In this document: positions 22,701 to 35,700 of the stretch, one piece after another
How positions within the stretch are numbered: the stretch's first letter is position 1
How the letters are laid out: every line of letters starts with the position of its first letter
NCBI GenBank assembly: GCA_948470475.1
Contig: OX419346.1
Location: 891,151-955,150 of the forward strand
Direction: 5' to 3'
Length of the DNA stretch: 64,000 nucleotides
Source: Galaxea fascicularis
Lineage: Eukaryota; Cnidaria; Anthozoa; Scleractinia; Euphylliidae
Translations under genes and position numbers: made by a program
The notes under the pieces: generated by a model
What the model was told of the DNA's origin: nothing
What the model saw: only the letters and a program-made list of their open reading frames with translations
Databases searched by the model: none

Positions 22701-25700
22701 TTCTAAGTCCTTTATTTGATTCTTTTTACCTTCATCTATCAGCAATTGAGACTCCTTCTGCCCCAACCAAAGCAGCAGCTCCTGTGGCAGCCACAAGACA
22801 GGATGTCTATGCAGGTAACAAAATTTCTACTGGATGTCTTAGCAGAACGTGGCCTTCATGTTTCAATCGTGTTGTGATCTTTAACGACAAATTAAATGCT
22901 GCTCTGTTAGAGTGTGATAAGGAATATACAAGAGATTACGGAGATTTTTATTTTGTCTCTCTGTTGCTTCAGAACAACTCGCAGCCATTCCTCAGTTCTC
23001 CAAGCTGGGTCCATTGTTCAGGTCGTCACTTAAACCCATGGAACTCACTGAATCCGAAACAGAATATGTGGTCAACTGCGTCAAACATGTCTTCAATGAT
23101 CACATCGTCTTCCAGGTGAGTTTTCAGAAACAGTGCCATGTATTCATGCAGCTAAACGCTAAAGCACCTTCAATGAGACCATCGCTCCAAAGCCCTAATC
23201 CAACTCGGAAATGTGTATTTATTTATTTATTTATTTATTTAATCCATTTGCCAACAAAGGCAGGTGATAACACAATAGAACATTAAGTCCTTTTCAAGTA
23301 GACATGCCACAAGTCGACCTTATTTCTTGAGCGACGAAGTCGCGAGGGCGAGCGCGAGCGACGTAAGTCGCGCTTTCCAACGGCGAACCCAAGAATTATT
23401 GGAAAGGACTTTTAGAAAGTCTACTCTTCAAGGTGTATCACCAAAAGGACGATGGGCTGTAAGAGCAGCAACTATGTTCCCCACTCTTTGCGAAGTGTGG
23501 GTTCTCTTACGTACCCTTCAAGATTTACGTCTGGAGATGAAGGAGACAAGGCCAACGTTTTAACCCTTGGACCCCTAAGAGTGGCCAATTTCTCCTTATT
23601 GTAACCCTGCTCAGTCAAAACATAAAGGTTGTGAGAAAAAAGAAGTGATCAACATAGGTCCTGATTGTTTAGCAGATTCTCCACATCATCACCATAGAAA
23701 ATGTATGAAGATATACTTGCTGATATTAGGGTGTGAACGGTCAAACTTCAGCTGTACAAGAGTGCTGTAAGTCACCGATGTTATTTTGATGTTTCAGTTT
23801 GACTGCACCAACACTTTAAATGATCAGATACTGGAGAATGTTAAGGTGGAGATGGAGCCGACCGACTTGGACTTTGAGGTGGTGTGTTATGTACCACGCC
23901 CTTCTCTTCCTTACAACTCGCCAGGGACAACTTACACGCTGATCAAACTGCCCGAAGACGCATCATCAGGTTGGTTGATGTACAAAGTATTGAAGATTAG
24001 GAATGTTATAGACTGCGAGCAGTCTCTCTTTTGCTGTAAAGTCTGTGGAACGGACGCGATGTACGAGCGGGGAATCCGCGAGCCGGTAGTTTCGTGGGCG
24101 CCTGTTACGTAACTCGCGCCCAACACGTTGAAGGCTTTCATTTTTGAAAGTATGACATAAGTCGCTGTCAGTCTTGACTTGTGAAATGTTCCTTTGACAG
24201 TAACCTGTACCTTCACCAACACGCTGAAGTTTGTGGTGAAGGACTGTGATCCCAATACCGGTGAACCAGACGAGGAAGGCTATGAGGACGAGTATGTGGT
24301 AAGTACCACCGGGAGGTGCCGGATAACAGGGAACACGGGTCAAAATCCTGAGAAATCCGACTTCATGATCCAACACACGGGTGATAGACGTTAGTGGAAT
24401 TAGAGAAGCACATAAAAGTCTGGGTAATAGCAGTAACGGTATACACTTAAAAAAGGAAACGACATCTTTGAAAGTAAAAGAGATGATTCCGGCGACAGTT
24501 CTTCTTTGTGTAAAATTCCAACTGACAATGGCAGAAGAACTATCGAAACCGACACATGTCTTGTACTTTCAAAAATGAAAGTATAAGCGTACAAACACAT
24601 CTGTAAACAAATAAAGGACTTTTATTTACCCTCGGCAGAATATTTAGCACGAAGGGCTAGTGGGCCGAACAAATACATAAAACAAATAATTCAGATGAAC
24701 ATGACAGGGTTAAGAAACCAACGGGCAGGAGGCGAACCAGTTGGCTATTTACAAGCGTGGCTTAGCCAGAGTGGGACTTGAACCCAGGGCCTCCGTGTTA
24801 CAGGTCCAGCGCTCTTGACGGTCGACCACACTGCCCCCTGAATAAGGGAATGAAGGGACCAAAAGGCCTGTTGGCCCCTTAGATACTGTCATTGACTCCC
24901 TCACTTTGAAAGTTGTCTGTATTCCTCGCCCTTCTAGGAGGCCGCCTCCTATCTTATGAAAATTTTAGCCTTTTTGACGTCCTTTTCTGTTCACCCACTC
25001 CTCCCAGCTTGAAGACATTGACGTCCTTGTCGCCGATCACGTGTCTCGTGTGCACAAGACCAATTTCCTGGCATCCTGGGAAGAGATTGGTGACGAGTAT
25101 GAGATGCAAGACACTTACGCTCTAACACAGATGAACAGTCTTGAAGGTACGAACACTAACAGTGACCAGCATATCATTTCTCCAAACAATATAAATACAA
25201 CTTCTTGCGCATAGGTCATGAGAATAAGGAAAATGATCACCAAAGAAGAATGTCGAGATGTTAATAAAAATTCTCCTAACCGTATCCGTAATAACTGTAT
25301 GGAGATCAACGAGGAGATTATGTATGCTGATATCAATTCGAAGAGTTACTTAGTGCAAGCCACGTGTGTTAGAATTGGACGGTCGCAATGCTTAGTTTGT
25401 TGTAAAAACGCGTTTATTTTGAGAGGTAAGGCTCGGTAATTCATCATAACCCCTACTTTTTTGTACCTCAACAGAAGCCGTCAAACAAATCATCGAGTAC
25501 CTTGGCATGCAGCCCTGTGAGCGAACCGACAAAGTAAACCCGGATAAAAACTCCCATGCCCTGCTCCTAGCAGGGGTGTTCCGAGGGGGGCATGACGTCC
25601 TTGTCCGGGCGCGCTTGGCGTTTGACCAGGGAGTCACTATGAATATCACGGTTCGGAGTGATGACGCAGTTGTTAGCGAGGTCGTATTATCCGCTGTAGG

Positions 25701-25704
25701 ATGA
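12238..25704 (+). CDS. COPG1: Coatomer subunit gamma (gamma-COP), 27 coding exons
   Basis: Gamma-COP is a core subunit of the COPI coat, which forms Golgi-to-ER and intra-Golgi vesicles after Arf1 recruitment. Exons: 12238-12277, 12353-12405, 12513-12593, 13739-13810, 13930-14009, 14742-14766, 14905-14955, 15179-15271, 16164-16250, 16749-16865, 16988-17028, 17149-17203, 17310-17388, 17559-17737, 18018-18118, 18410-18482, 18693-18771, 19171-19335, 19865-19940, 21057-21160, 21598-21741, 22743-22814, 22973-23115, 23798-23969, 24201-24298, 25008-25146, 25475-25704. They sum to 2649 nt, 882 aa (human COPG1 has 874). Diagnostic stretches are [15 protein letters not shown], the HEAT/adaptin-like trunk (about residues 20-540, with TRILHLLG and [12 protein letters not shown]), then a hinge and the appendage domain from about residue 623 ([19 protein letters not shown], ending [10 protein letters not shown]). 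The start matches the family's short basic N-terminus ([13 protein letters not shown]). One copy is seen. Introns carry a SINE, a 177-bp tandem repeat and a foldback. Confidence 0.97.
12805..13137 (-). CDS. Unassigned antisense open frame in COPG1 intron 3
   Basis: A minus-strand frame of about 110 codons runs from just after a TGA near 13137 to a TAA at 12805-12807. Its composition looks protein-like rather than random: [13 protein letters not shown], then [22 protein letters not shown] and [20 protein letters not shown] do not recognise the family. It has no good start Met at its upstream end, so it would be an exon, a gene fragment or a retrotransposed piece. A second minus-strand frame at 13330-13596 lies just upstream and may or may not be connected. 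Chance remains possible. Confidence 0.25.
16588..16705. repeat. AAT/ATT trinucleotide microsatellite
   Basis: AAT units, then ATT units, then about 40 unrelated bases, then a second run of ATT units, in COPG1 intron 9. The AAT/ATT junction makes a strong potential hairpin. Confidence 0.9.
20107..20273. repeat. Foldback element in COPG1 intron
   Basis: Arms 20107-20138 and 20242-20273 are 32-base inverted copies with two mismatches (TACTTTCAAAATATC ... GATATTTTGGAAGTA). The 103-base spacer has no ORF. It lies just before the 177-bp tandem repeat. Confidence 0.7.
20343..20968 (+). repeat. 177-bp tandem repeat (about 3.5 copies) in COPG1 intron
   Basis: The block TGCTTCTAAAA(A/C)CTCCC starts at 20347, 20524, 20701 and 20878, an exact 177-base spacing. 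Each unit carries CAAGATTTCA, GTTGAAATTTTGACC, a GGTTAACCCATGGTTTTGGG segment and CTCAAACTTTGCC. Copies differ by single bases only. The last copy is cut after GTTGAAATTTTGA. It lies in the intron between exons 19 and 20 (19941-21056). Confidence 0.92.
22121..22430 (+). mobile_element. tRNA-derived SINE, copy in COPG1 intron
   Basis: The head carries a pol III box A (TGGCGCAGTGG) and box B (GGTTCGATTC) in a tRNA-like arrangement. A body follows with CTGAGTTTGTTGGTTCTC and TTTTTCTCCGGGTACTCCGG, then an AT-rich tail ending in ATT repeats. A near-identical copy is at 26202. The conserved CTCCGGGTACTCCGG body may be the shared central domain of the MetaSINE superfamily described in invertebrates; I have not verified this. 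Confidence 0.8.
23217..23241. repeat. (TTTA)n microsatellite
   Basis: Six tandem ATTT units in COPG1 intron 23. The DNA after it, to about 23430, holds an imperfect hairpin around GAGCGACGAAGTCGCGAGG and a weak inverted match between CCTTTTCAAGTAGAC and GTCTAC further on. Confidence 0.7.
24600..24840 (-). mobile_element. Second type of tRNA-derived SINE
   Basis: Read on the minus strand, a tRNA-like head has a box A-like TGTGGTCGACCGTCAAGAGCG region and a box B GGTTCAAGTCC. A body follows with CGCCTCCTGCCCGTTGG and CCCACTAGCCCTTCGTGC, then an AATAAAAG tail. Its body does not resemble the SINE at 22121 or 26202. It lies in COPG1 intron 25, antisense to the gene. Confidence 0.7.
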
Positions 25705-28700
25705 AATATTTTGCAGAATCAAAGGGACCCTGTGTAGCCGAATTAGCAAGAATTTTTTTTTTTCATTAGGTCAATCTTTTTTGCACACCGATAACCGGAA
25801 ATTTCCCGGAAACGTTTCGATAATTTCTGCCTACACCAGCTTACTGATCTGTAATGGCTTGATTGAATAAAAAAATTCATAACTCTTTTGGGCTACTGTC
25901 TTCTGCCACCAAACATAACTGTCACAGAGTAATAAAATGAATTCAAATTTAATGATTTAATGGTTGTGTTGCAATGTAACCGAAGTAGTAGCAGTTCTAA
26001 TAAATTACTTGCTTCAAGAAAAAGAGAGTTGTGTAATATCAATAGGTCTCCCTAAAGGCCCCAGCGAAACTTTGTAAGAGTGTTATATAACATTTAACAT
26101 TTGTTATGGCAGTGATAGCTGCACGGCTCAGCGATCTTTAACATAGTCAAATGTTTGGTTAAATGAGTCATCGACATTAAAGCATTCATCCGACAAAAAA
26201 TTAGGGGAGCAGGGTTGGCGCAGTGGTGAGAGCGCTCGCCTTCCACCAATGTGTCCCGGGTTCGATTCCCGGACTCAACGTCATAAGTGGGCTGAGTTTG
26301 TTGGTTCTCTACTCTGCTCCGAGAGGTTTTTCTCCGGGTACTCCGGTTTTCCCCTCTCTTCAAAAACCAACATTTGATTTAATTTAGAGTTTATTTGATT
26401 AACAGTCTCCTCAATTAGTAGAGCACTCCTGTTCAGCTAGAATGATTTGAGACTTAAATAAAGGTGTTATTATTATTATTATTATATTATTATTGTCACA
26501 CCTGAGAGGTGGGTTGCTGAACTTTATGAGTGGTGATTTGAGTAGGGAAAAGTTGGAAGGCTTTGTTCAAACGTGACTGACACATTAAAATAAGTTATCT
26601 TTTTTCACGATGTGTATGTTTGGTGAAATGGTGATATTCCGTAAAGAGAAATTGGATGCTTATAACTTCCGGGTCTTAATATTTTGCTTGGGATCTGCGT
26701 CTTAACTCGGTGTTTTCTTGTCGAAAACGTCAGATGTATGTTGAGCGCATCTTTGGATCAAAGTTAACAAATTGCGCGGTGCCCCTCCTGCACGGCCATT
26801 TTAGATGCATTTCCCGCCCTCGGATGACTTGATTTCAGATTTGTTGTCATAGGAACATGCCCTCAGACTCCCATAACTATGTCTAAAAGCCAGCATAATG
26901 GACTTGGCGACCTTGTCCTTCCTCTCTTCTGTGGCGCTGTGCGGTCGCTAGTAACGACTGAATCAGTTTGTTGAAAACTATAACAACGATCAATGAGTCC
27001 TAAGACTTCAAAAGAAGTTAATTTTCAATTTAACTTCAATTTATTTCTTGTGCTTTTCCTCTTACAATAAAAAGATCACACCGGCCCGCATAGCAATTGC
27101 TAGTCGCAGTTAATATTTACACAATGCTTGTACAGAGTAAGTCAAAGTGTGAAGAAAAGAAAAAGCATTTGAATGAATATTTAAATAAGTAAGTAAACGA
27201 AGATACGTAATATATGATTTTAAAACTCATTAAGCAATTACTTAGCATATGCCATATAAAGTATTTTAGCGAAACCAGGTGTCAGGGCACTCGTCACTTT
27301 GGGAAACGTCATGTAACTTAGCAACATGTCATGTCCTTCCCGCGTGATTGCGACATTGATATATTTGTCATTACCGATGATCGTGTTTTGGCTTCACAGC
27401 ATCGATTTGACTGAAGAAGTAATCTCAGACTGTAATTATATGATTGATTATCGTGACACGGGCCACTCAAAGAACTTTTGTTAAATCAGTTCTTCCAATT
27501 GAGTACTCCGTTCTTTTTCGAATCCTGGGGGAATCCCCCATACATAAATTGCCGGCGAACGTGTGAGGCGTCTACGCCAGCTGAGTCGCGGGAACGGTAG
27601 ATAAAACAGAGCGGCAACGAAATACGGTAATGTCGTTCCTGTTTTTGTTCTTATTTCTTGTAATCATTTTTGAAGAATGTCGCTTGAATTGGTTGGTTTT
27701 CTGTTCGAAAATTATTTCCTCATTCTTTGAGTATTTCAAAGAAAAAGAAACATTTACAAAACGTTTCAGTTGTACCGCAGAGTTACCATCGCCGGAATGT
27801 GATCGTGGTGATGGGAAAAGTGATTCATGACGACTGTAAATGTGCTGGCAAACTGCAAAAATTAAGCCCGCAGAAAAGGATCACTCTGAAATTTGTTAAT
27901 CTTTTTCCTACTTTGCCCAGACTGGTGTGGGGAAGTTGATTACCGAGAAACACCTTTCAAATTTTTCCACATCTCGATAGCAAGAAGAGTAGCAAATTTC
28001 AATGTCGTGGTTGAGCTGTGAGGTCGCAAGAATTAAGACTGGCATCCCGATCTGTATCAAAGTAAAAAGCCTAAAGAAGTGCAAAACATGTTGGCCAATA
28101 TTAGTCATGCCGGCGTTATTCGGTAGCATTTCAGTTGCGGAAATGTATGTTTCAAGAGGGCATGGCATGTCTGAAATTTAACAGCGTTTCATCTGCTGGT
28201 CATGGGCAAAATCATGTTGTAATTTGAGTCAAAATTGCAGTTTTCGTATGACTGGCCTCGCGTGAATGTGCCGGATATACAACTTCAGGCGTGAGCAAGT
28301 TTTCCACATGGCGAGAACTTTTAACTTTGTACTTGGTTCAGGCTTATTGAATTTTAGTCATTTTACCGACGGCTGACTGCTTTGTAATGATATAAGCAGC
28401 TATCGATGTCAGTTTGAACCGCTGGTGTTATTTCGATTTATTTTTAATGCAGACCGGACAGTTGAGGAGCCTGTCTCGGCGTGTTGTGTAACAAAAACAT
28501 AGTACATGTACGTATTTGCCAGCAAATGCCTAATTTGCAATGGTAACCAGCCATCACTTTGCATAGCTGTATCAAAGCTTTTACTCTTATGTTTTGAAAT
28601 TTTTAGTATATTTTATCTTGCAATAAAAGGTATTTTTCGATATTTTTATGTCCAGAAACGCTCCGCATGTTTTTTTCGCTGCCAAAATTAAAAGTTACAT

Positions 28701-29723
28701 AATGTGCGGGGGCGTCATTGCATTGCGGGAAGTTATCAGGGGCGAAGCTTGTCCACGAGAGTAACTGGCGCCATCTTCTTCGAGGCAGATTCATTTCCCC
28801 AAACTTGAGTCTCGTTTTCGGCTTTCTCGTTGATCCGCAGAAATCGACGAAAAGCAGAAGTTTTAGAAATAGACTTCACTTAGCCATCTTGTGTATCTCT
28901 CGCTTTGAGCTACCATGAAACGTAGCGTATTTATGCCCTGAATACGTTCCTTTGTTTGCACTTCGCTGGCCGCGCCGTGAAAGAGTTCATTTCGAAGGCG
29001 ACTCCTTTCAACGACGACAAGGAACTCAGCTGAAGGAGTAGAACATCCACTATCCACGAAGAGTCTAGAGCAAGATCAAGCGATCCTTCTTTCATTTCGA
29101 ACGAAGGGCTCCGTGGTGATTTTAAGCGGTTTTGCGTCGACTGAATTTGGAGAAATTCAAGTTTCGTTTATCTGGTACGCCATTATCGGTTGGCCATTGT
29201 TCACAAAACCGGATTTTGTTAGTGTCGTACCCGCGTTGGTATGAGAACAATCAGGTTCACACAAAAATAATTTGAAGGATCTTTCTCTTGAGTTAGTGTT
29301 TGGAAACGTTAACGAGGATATTCTGATCGGGAGAGGATTATTTCATTTTGGCTTTCAGTGACATCGGCCCAAAGCGAAAGTAATCGCCGAACGCTTGCGT
29401 GTTCGATGTCGCCATTTTAACGACTCTTGGTGTGGTCAAAATTGCTTCGTACTTCGCTGGATTTCAAGTCGTTGGCTTCGCTTGGCTTCAAAACAAACGC
29501 CTCTTATTCGTGACTGAAAACAAGTTCTGTTCGAGGCAGACAATCGCATTCGTGCCGGCAACATTGGAGGACTTCAGTCTTCGATACTGACGGCAAGCGC
29601 GGCTTTCTTTGCGTGAAAGGCGTACAGCAAAACAGTCAATTGCGGGAGAATATTTCATATTACCAAAGACGGCGTTGCTGTTTATTTTTACGTGGAGTAT
29701 GTATTGATATCGGAAAGACAATC
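25705..29723. other. Intergenic region between COPG1 and BRPF1
   Basis: The COPG1 3' UTR comes first; AATAAA at 25866-25871 is the best poly(A) signal. A SINE fills 26202-26500. From there to about 28700 I see no supported gene; a minus-strand frame at 27908-28168 is unassigned. The ~1 kb before 29724 should hold the BRPF1 promoter and a long 5' UTR. It is open in frame back to an alternative Met at 29613. Confidence 0.55.
26202..26500 (+). mobile_element. tRNA-derived SINE, copy downstream of COPG1
   Basis: Box A TGGCGCAGTGG, box B GGTTCGATTCC, the GTTTGTTGGTTCTCTAC body and an ATT-rich tail all match the copy at 22121 closely over the first ~165 bases. The 3' parts differ more. Confidence 0.8.
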
Positions 29724-32700
29724 ATGTTGGTCAACGTGAGAGAACTTATCGATAACCTACGGGCAACCAAACCGCCATATGAATGTCCTTTGTGTCAGAA
29801 GATTTACAAGAGTTATAGTGGAATTGAATATCATCTGCGTGTTTTCAAACACGATGGCACTGAAGTTATAGGACCCGCACCGACATCCTCGAAAAAAGGA
29901 AAAGGTCGTGGAAGGAAAAGCGTTAAAAATAAAAAACCTCCACCGTCTCCTCCAAATGTGAGTGTACCGCGAGAGACGCTAACATACGCTCAAGCGCAAG
30001 AAATTGTCGAGGTGGAAATCGATGGTTTTCCTCAAAGAATCCACATAAATGATGAACTAGACCTTTTGGACAGTGACGAAATTTCGAATTCCACACCGGC
30101 ACAAACAGAAAAACCTGAAGAGACGTTCGCGATTGAAACCATGTTGATCAAACCGCTCACGGACACGAAACCGAACAACAAGAAAGAACAATCTGCGGAG
30201 AACAACAAGAAGGCGAGCTTGCCGCTAGCGGAATATGGCGAAAATCTTGAACCGGGTTTCAGGCAGTCCGATGCACCACCAAGGCCTACCGCTTATTTTC
30301 GATTCATTGAGCAGACCACTGAAGAATTGGACGAGATGGTTGAATATGACATGGACGAGGAGGATTATGTGTGGCTGGACACGATCAACGAGAAGCGAAA
30401 AAGTGAAGGAATTGCGCCGGTTTCTCAAGAAGTGTTTGAAACCCTTATGGACAGACTCGAAAAAGAGTCATACTTTGAAAGCCAGACTAACTGTGATCCA
30501 AACCAGTACATTGATGAAGACGCTGTGTGTTGTATTTGTAATGACGGCGAGTGTCAAAATAGTAACGCAATCCTGTTTTGTGACATGTGCAACCTGGCCG
30601 TTCACCAGGAGTGTTATGGTGTACCCTATATTCCAGAGGGACAGTGGCTTTGTAGGCGCTGTCTGCAGTCACCTTCAAGGGCAGTAGATTGTGTTCTGTG
30701 CCCAAATAAGACTGGTGCTTTTAAACAGACTGACACTGGTAAATGGGGGCATGTTGTGTGTGCGCTGTGGATTCCTGAAGTCTGCTTTGCAAACACAGTA
30801 TTTCTGGAACCTATTGACTCTATTGAGAATATTCCTCAAGCAAGATGGAAACTGACATGTTACATTTGTAAGCGACGGCATGGTGCATGTATCCAGTGTT
30901 TCAAAACTAACTGCTATACAGCATTTCATGTTACTTGCGCACAACAAGCTGGGTTGTACATGAAAATAGAACCTATAAAAGGAGAAAATGGTCAACTTAC
31001 GGTTCGCAAGACTGCTTTTTGTGATGCTCATACCCCTTGTAACTCCGAAGCAGGGAAGGATGAAGAACAAAGTGAGGATGAAGTGAAGGAAAAGGGTAGT
31101 GTTTCCAAAAGCAAGACACCCAGCAAAACACCTACGAAAGCCAGCAGCAAATCTGCAAAGTCAACCAAGTCTAAGAGAAGCATCAAGAAGTTTAGGAAAC
31201 TTTTGGCCGAGAAGAAAACAACTGCAGTGCCGATTGTCAACATTCCATTTATTCCTGCTCATCGGTAAGACTTTGAGTGTATATCTAAATATGTGAATTA
31301 TTTCAGGGTTGTGCTCTTACAGAGCCCACTGGCCCCTGGTGACTTAATTTTGCCTTTGGTTGACCAGGAAACATTAGTTTTTGCACCATACTCATTTACA
31401 GATTGCCCTGGATGCCAAGGGTTTAGAGGTTATGGGCTCCCGACTACTTTTCATGGATCACAGCCTTGTATTTGTTGTGAACACCACACATGATCTATTT
31501 TTGTTACTTTCAAAGTAGCTTATGTTTTAAGAATTCTTCATGAGTAAAACTGTCACCTGACAATTAGTTAAAACTAGTACTTGCTTTTAGTCATACCAGT
31601 CAGTCTTGCTGTGGAATGTCCCATTTTAAAGCATTTGGCTCTACTGTTTCTTCAAACCAGTATATTCTGAAACAGATTTGTAACCTTTGAAAGGCCATCA
31701 AAGGAGCATCATCAGATCTTTAAATTTTTACAGTTTATTAGAGAATTAACCAAACCAGGTAGCCACTCTAGGTGAGTGGGAAGCACCTCTGTTTACTCCT
31801 CTGTTTATATTTTGTTGAACTGTACCTTGATAATGTTATTTCCACTTTTCACTTTAAGTGCATGACATTGGTGGTGTTAAATCTAATTTAATGTACATTA
31901 TTGAATTAATTTTTAATTTAGCAGCTTAAATTTTCTTAATCAAGATTTAATAATTTCTTCACTAAACTGCAAATAGATTTTGGGATCACTGAGTTTCCCA
32001 TAACCAGACATGTTAATTAGTTTTCAAGTAGTTTGAACCCCAAGTTAATTTACAGTGTATTTCAGAAGGTCAACCCCCTATTGGCAGTTTTCATGTTGAC
32101 AGCCTACAATTTGCTTAATTAAGTGATTTATCATGTACAGAGTGGTAACTGAGTTTCTAAAATCTTCGTTATTACATGTATCTTTCTTTATAAATGTTGG
32201 TAGTTTTTGCAGGTACAGTGTATATGTTTCCATTAGTTATACATTTACTTTGGTATTGCAGACTATTCATTGGATTTTCCAGTGATAGGTGACTGTCACA
32301 AAACTGAGAAACAGCTTAATTAACTTTTTATGCAGGTATTAGAAAGAAAGTAAAATAAATATCAGAATTTTATCCAGTTTTACTCAGATTTACAATAAAA
32401 ATACCCCTCTACAACCACAAAATGTAACTTGACAGTACAGTGAGTCCTTGCCAAGGTCACTAAGAGATTTTCAGCTTACAGTTATTCATAATTTTGAGAG
32501 ACTGTTTTGTTTATGAACTATCCATTGAGTTTGTTACTGTGGTTGCATTTCTAATTTTTGTGTGTGTGTGTTGAACAGGCTTAGTAAGATTGTGGGTCGT
32601 GTAGCAGTGGCTCGCAAGGCACAGTTCATTCAAAGCCTTCAAAGTTACTGGATGTTGAAACGGCAGTCAAGGAATGGAGTTCCACTGCTGAGAAGACTCC

Positions 32701-35700
32701 AAGCTAGTCACCAGAGCCAGAAAGCTGGTGCCGATGAGGTAGTATTCTAATTTAAAATTCTCATTGCCTGGTACCATACAATTTTAAATCTTTTTCATTC
32801 AATGACTGTGTTTGTTTTGGAAGTGACCATTTAATTCATTGTAACAAAAGACCGTGGAATTAAAGCTTCTGTTGTTGAAATGTTCAATTTTGTGATAATC
32901 AATAATTATTCTATTTTTGTTTGAATCTGTCCTCAGTTCAAAGAGCAGATAACTATATCCAGCAGTTAAGCCAGTTTTTGTTTCCAAGGAATAAAAACTT
33001 ACTAGTCCCAGTACATTTCATTTTGCAAGATGGGAATGATTCCCCATTTGAACAACTGTGGCCCAATGTTAATTTGGCTCTGTACATGTACATTCCATTT
33101 CTTTTGCTTGAAATCTGTGCTCTTTTCTCACTGATGATTTTGAGTGTGATGAGGTAGTGGTGAACACCATCTACCAGCTGATGTTTGAAGCCTGATTGGT
33201 GCTAATCCCAGAAAAACCTATTGTTTGCTTTATAGTCGAGTGAGAGGTCACTGAGGATCAAAGCAATGAAAGAGCAATTGCATTTTTGGCAGCGTCTGCG
33301 GCATGACTTGGAGAGGGCTCGGCTGTTGGTGGAGCTAATCAGGAAAAGAGAGAAGCTCAAGAGGGAGCAGGTAACTGGCTTTCAGTGGCAGAAACAGTAA
33401 AAAGATCTCGTTTTGTTGATGTATGCAGTCATCGAAAAACTTTTCCAGCACAGCTACCTTACTGTTTGAAGCCCAGTTCATGCTTAAAATGCCTGATTTT
33501 TATTTGGAATTTTAAGGTTTGTGGTGGACTTTTTAGTAACAACAGAGAAAGTGTTTTGTCAGGAAATATTGTTTGTCAATAATATAATTATTTATATTTA
33601 AAGGTGATAAAATGTTTAAGTGTGCTGTTTTCCTCTGATTTAACGGGGAGACTTAAGGTTGTAGTGGCATATCAGTTATTGATTTCTTTTTTCTTCTGAC
33701 CCAAAACAATCAGGTTAAGGTGAAGCAGCATGTTGTGGATCTTCAGCTCCAGCCACTCAACATTGTGCTCAGGAAAACACTTGATCTTCTGCAGACCAAA
33801 GACCCTGGGGAAATCTTTTCTGATCCTGTTGATACTGACGAAGTGAGAACCAAATAAGTTCTAAAGCATATTTGAAATGAATACAGAAACGAAAGACTCT
33901 GGTTTTTCTTCAGTCTGAAATTTTTGGATTTCATAGGGCAGAGTGTGAAGTTAACTTTTTTTCAAAGTAGTAGCCAATTCCAAAAAGTTGGTAGCCATTT
34001 TTAAAGACAAACGACTTTTTTTACGCTGTTAGCATTCTGGATAGACTCTCCAAAATGAGGGTAGCAAAGTGATCTTTAATTTCAATGACTCAAATCGAAG
34101 AATCGTGACATCAAAACTTTTAAATGAACTAAAGGGCCGGACCTGACATAATGGAGAGGTCATGGATTGGTATCCCAATTGTGTGCTGGCATGCGGTTCT
34201 CGAAACTCCTGAAATTTTGGGTAGCATAATTTCCTTCTGTATCTTAAAAACGCAGACTTAACCAGGTATGAAATTTGCAACAAATTTTCCCTTTCTAACC
34301 TTGAAATCATAGGAAAAGATCAGCTTGTTAGAATAAGTGGATCACAGTTTTTGAAATGGATTTTTGGGCCTGAAAAGTTTATGGGACTTTTAAGAAAGGT
34401 ACCCTTGATGTGGTCTCCTACTTCTGAAGTCTGTGGTGATGTAGAGAAAAATGACTGGGGATTCCTTCTGTGGTCACTAAAATAATACTGTTTTTTTTTT
34501 GTAATATATAACTGGATAGATAACTCAAATATTTGAGGAAATTCTTCAGTCTCCACCTCTTTGATTACAGCGTGGGGTTTTCTTTTTATTGCTACTTAAG
34601 TTACATTTATAGAGCATAAGACATGAAGTCAGGACCATTAATTAAGGATCGGGCATCAGGCAAATTGGCTGGCTGTAAACAGTTATACAGTAGGCACCTG
34701 CCATGAGCACATCATGGTAATTTTTTGTGGTTAATAAGGTAATCCAACATGTTTGCCTGCCAGTGAAAAGTTTTTGCCTCTGCTCAAAAACTTTATGAAA
34801 CCCCTGTGACATGTTCAGCCTGCCATGCTGAGACCAGGTATCTTTGAACAGACTTACCAACTTGTTGTTGCTATTCTCAGGTTGTAGATTACCTTGAAGT
34901 TATTGATGAACCAATGGATTTCTCAACGATATCAAAACGCATCGAAGACAACCACTACACAGCAATGGAGCATTTTGAGCATGACTTCAACCTGATCATC
35001 ACTAACTGTTTGAGATACAATGCACCTGATACTGTTTACTACCGAGCAGCACTGAAGCTGCGAGACCAAGGACGGCCAATAGTGCGTGCAGCCAGGAGGC
35101 AAGTGGAACGTGCAGGTATTGATCCAGTGACTGGACTACATACGGATGAGCCACCCACCCTGGCCGATAGGGAGCCTACTGAGGAAGGTGAGTTTCTGTC
35201 TCTAACTCTACATGAAGCCAAAGAAGTCTGTTTACAATAACAGCCATTGAGTTATCATCTCAACCCTTTAACAAATAACAAAGAGACTTAATCATGGGTA
35301 AAATGTAACACCAATGTCACGCAAAGGAATCAAGATTGGTTTACCGTGACTGTATAATTCATTTCTGATGTTCAGTGGCTCATAGCCACATTGATGACAA
35401 GATGCAGGCAGGTGGGCTTGTTTGATCCTTTCAGGAGCAGAGAAGCAAGCCGTGAGGAAAGAGTACTGGCGCATGCCCTCATTATTTTATCTTATTTAGT
35501 TATTTTTTCCACTTACCGGTACCTTGTTAATTAAAGTCCTGGATGCATCTTATGTTTTTTTGTTTTAGACTTTATTCTGACCGAGGAACAAAGAAAGGAG
35601 ATGACACTAGAAGAACAATTAAAGGACCTACAGGAAAAACTTGACATGACTCAAGCCATCAAACATGGAGGTACCTTATTTACAGGAAATGTTTGTCTCA

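Noticed and set aside
29613..29723. A longer BRPF1 start at the upstream in-frame Met
   Set aside because: Family similarity begins just after 29724 and the extra 37 residues resemble nothing conserved. They are treated as 5' UTR.
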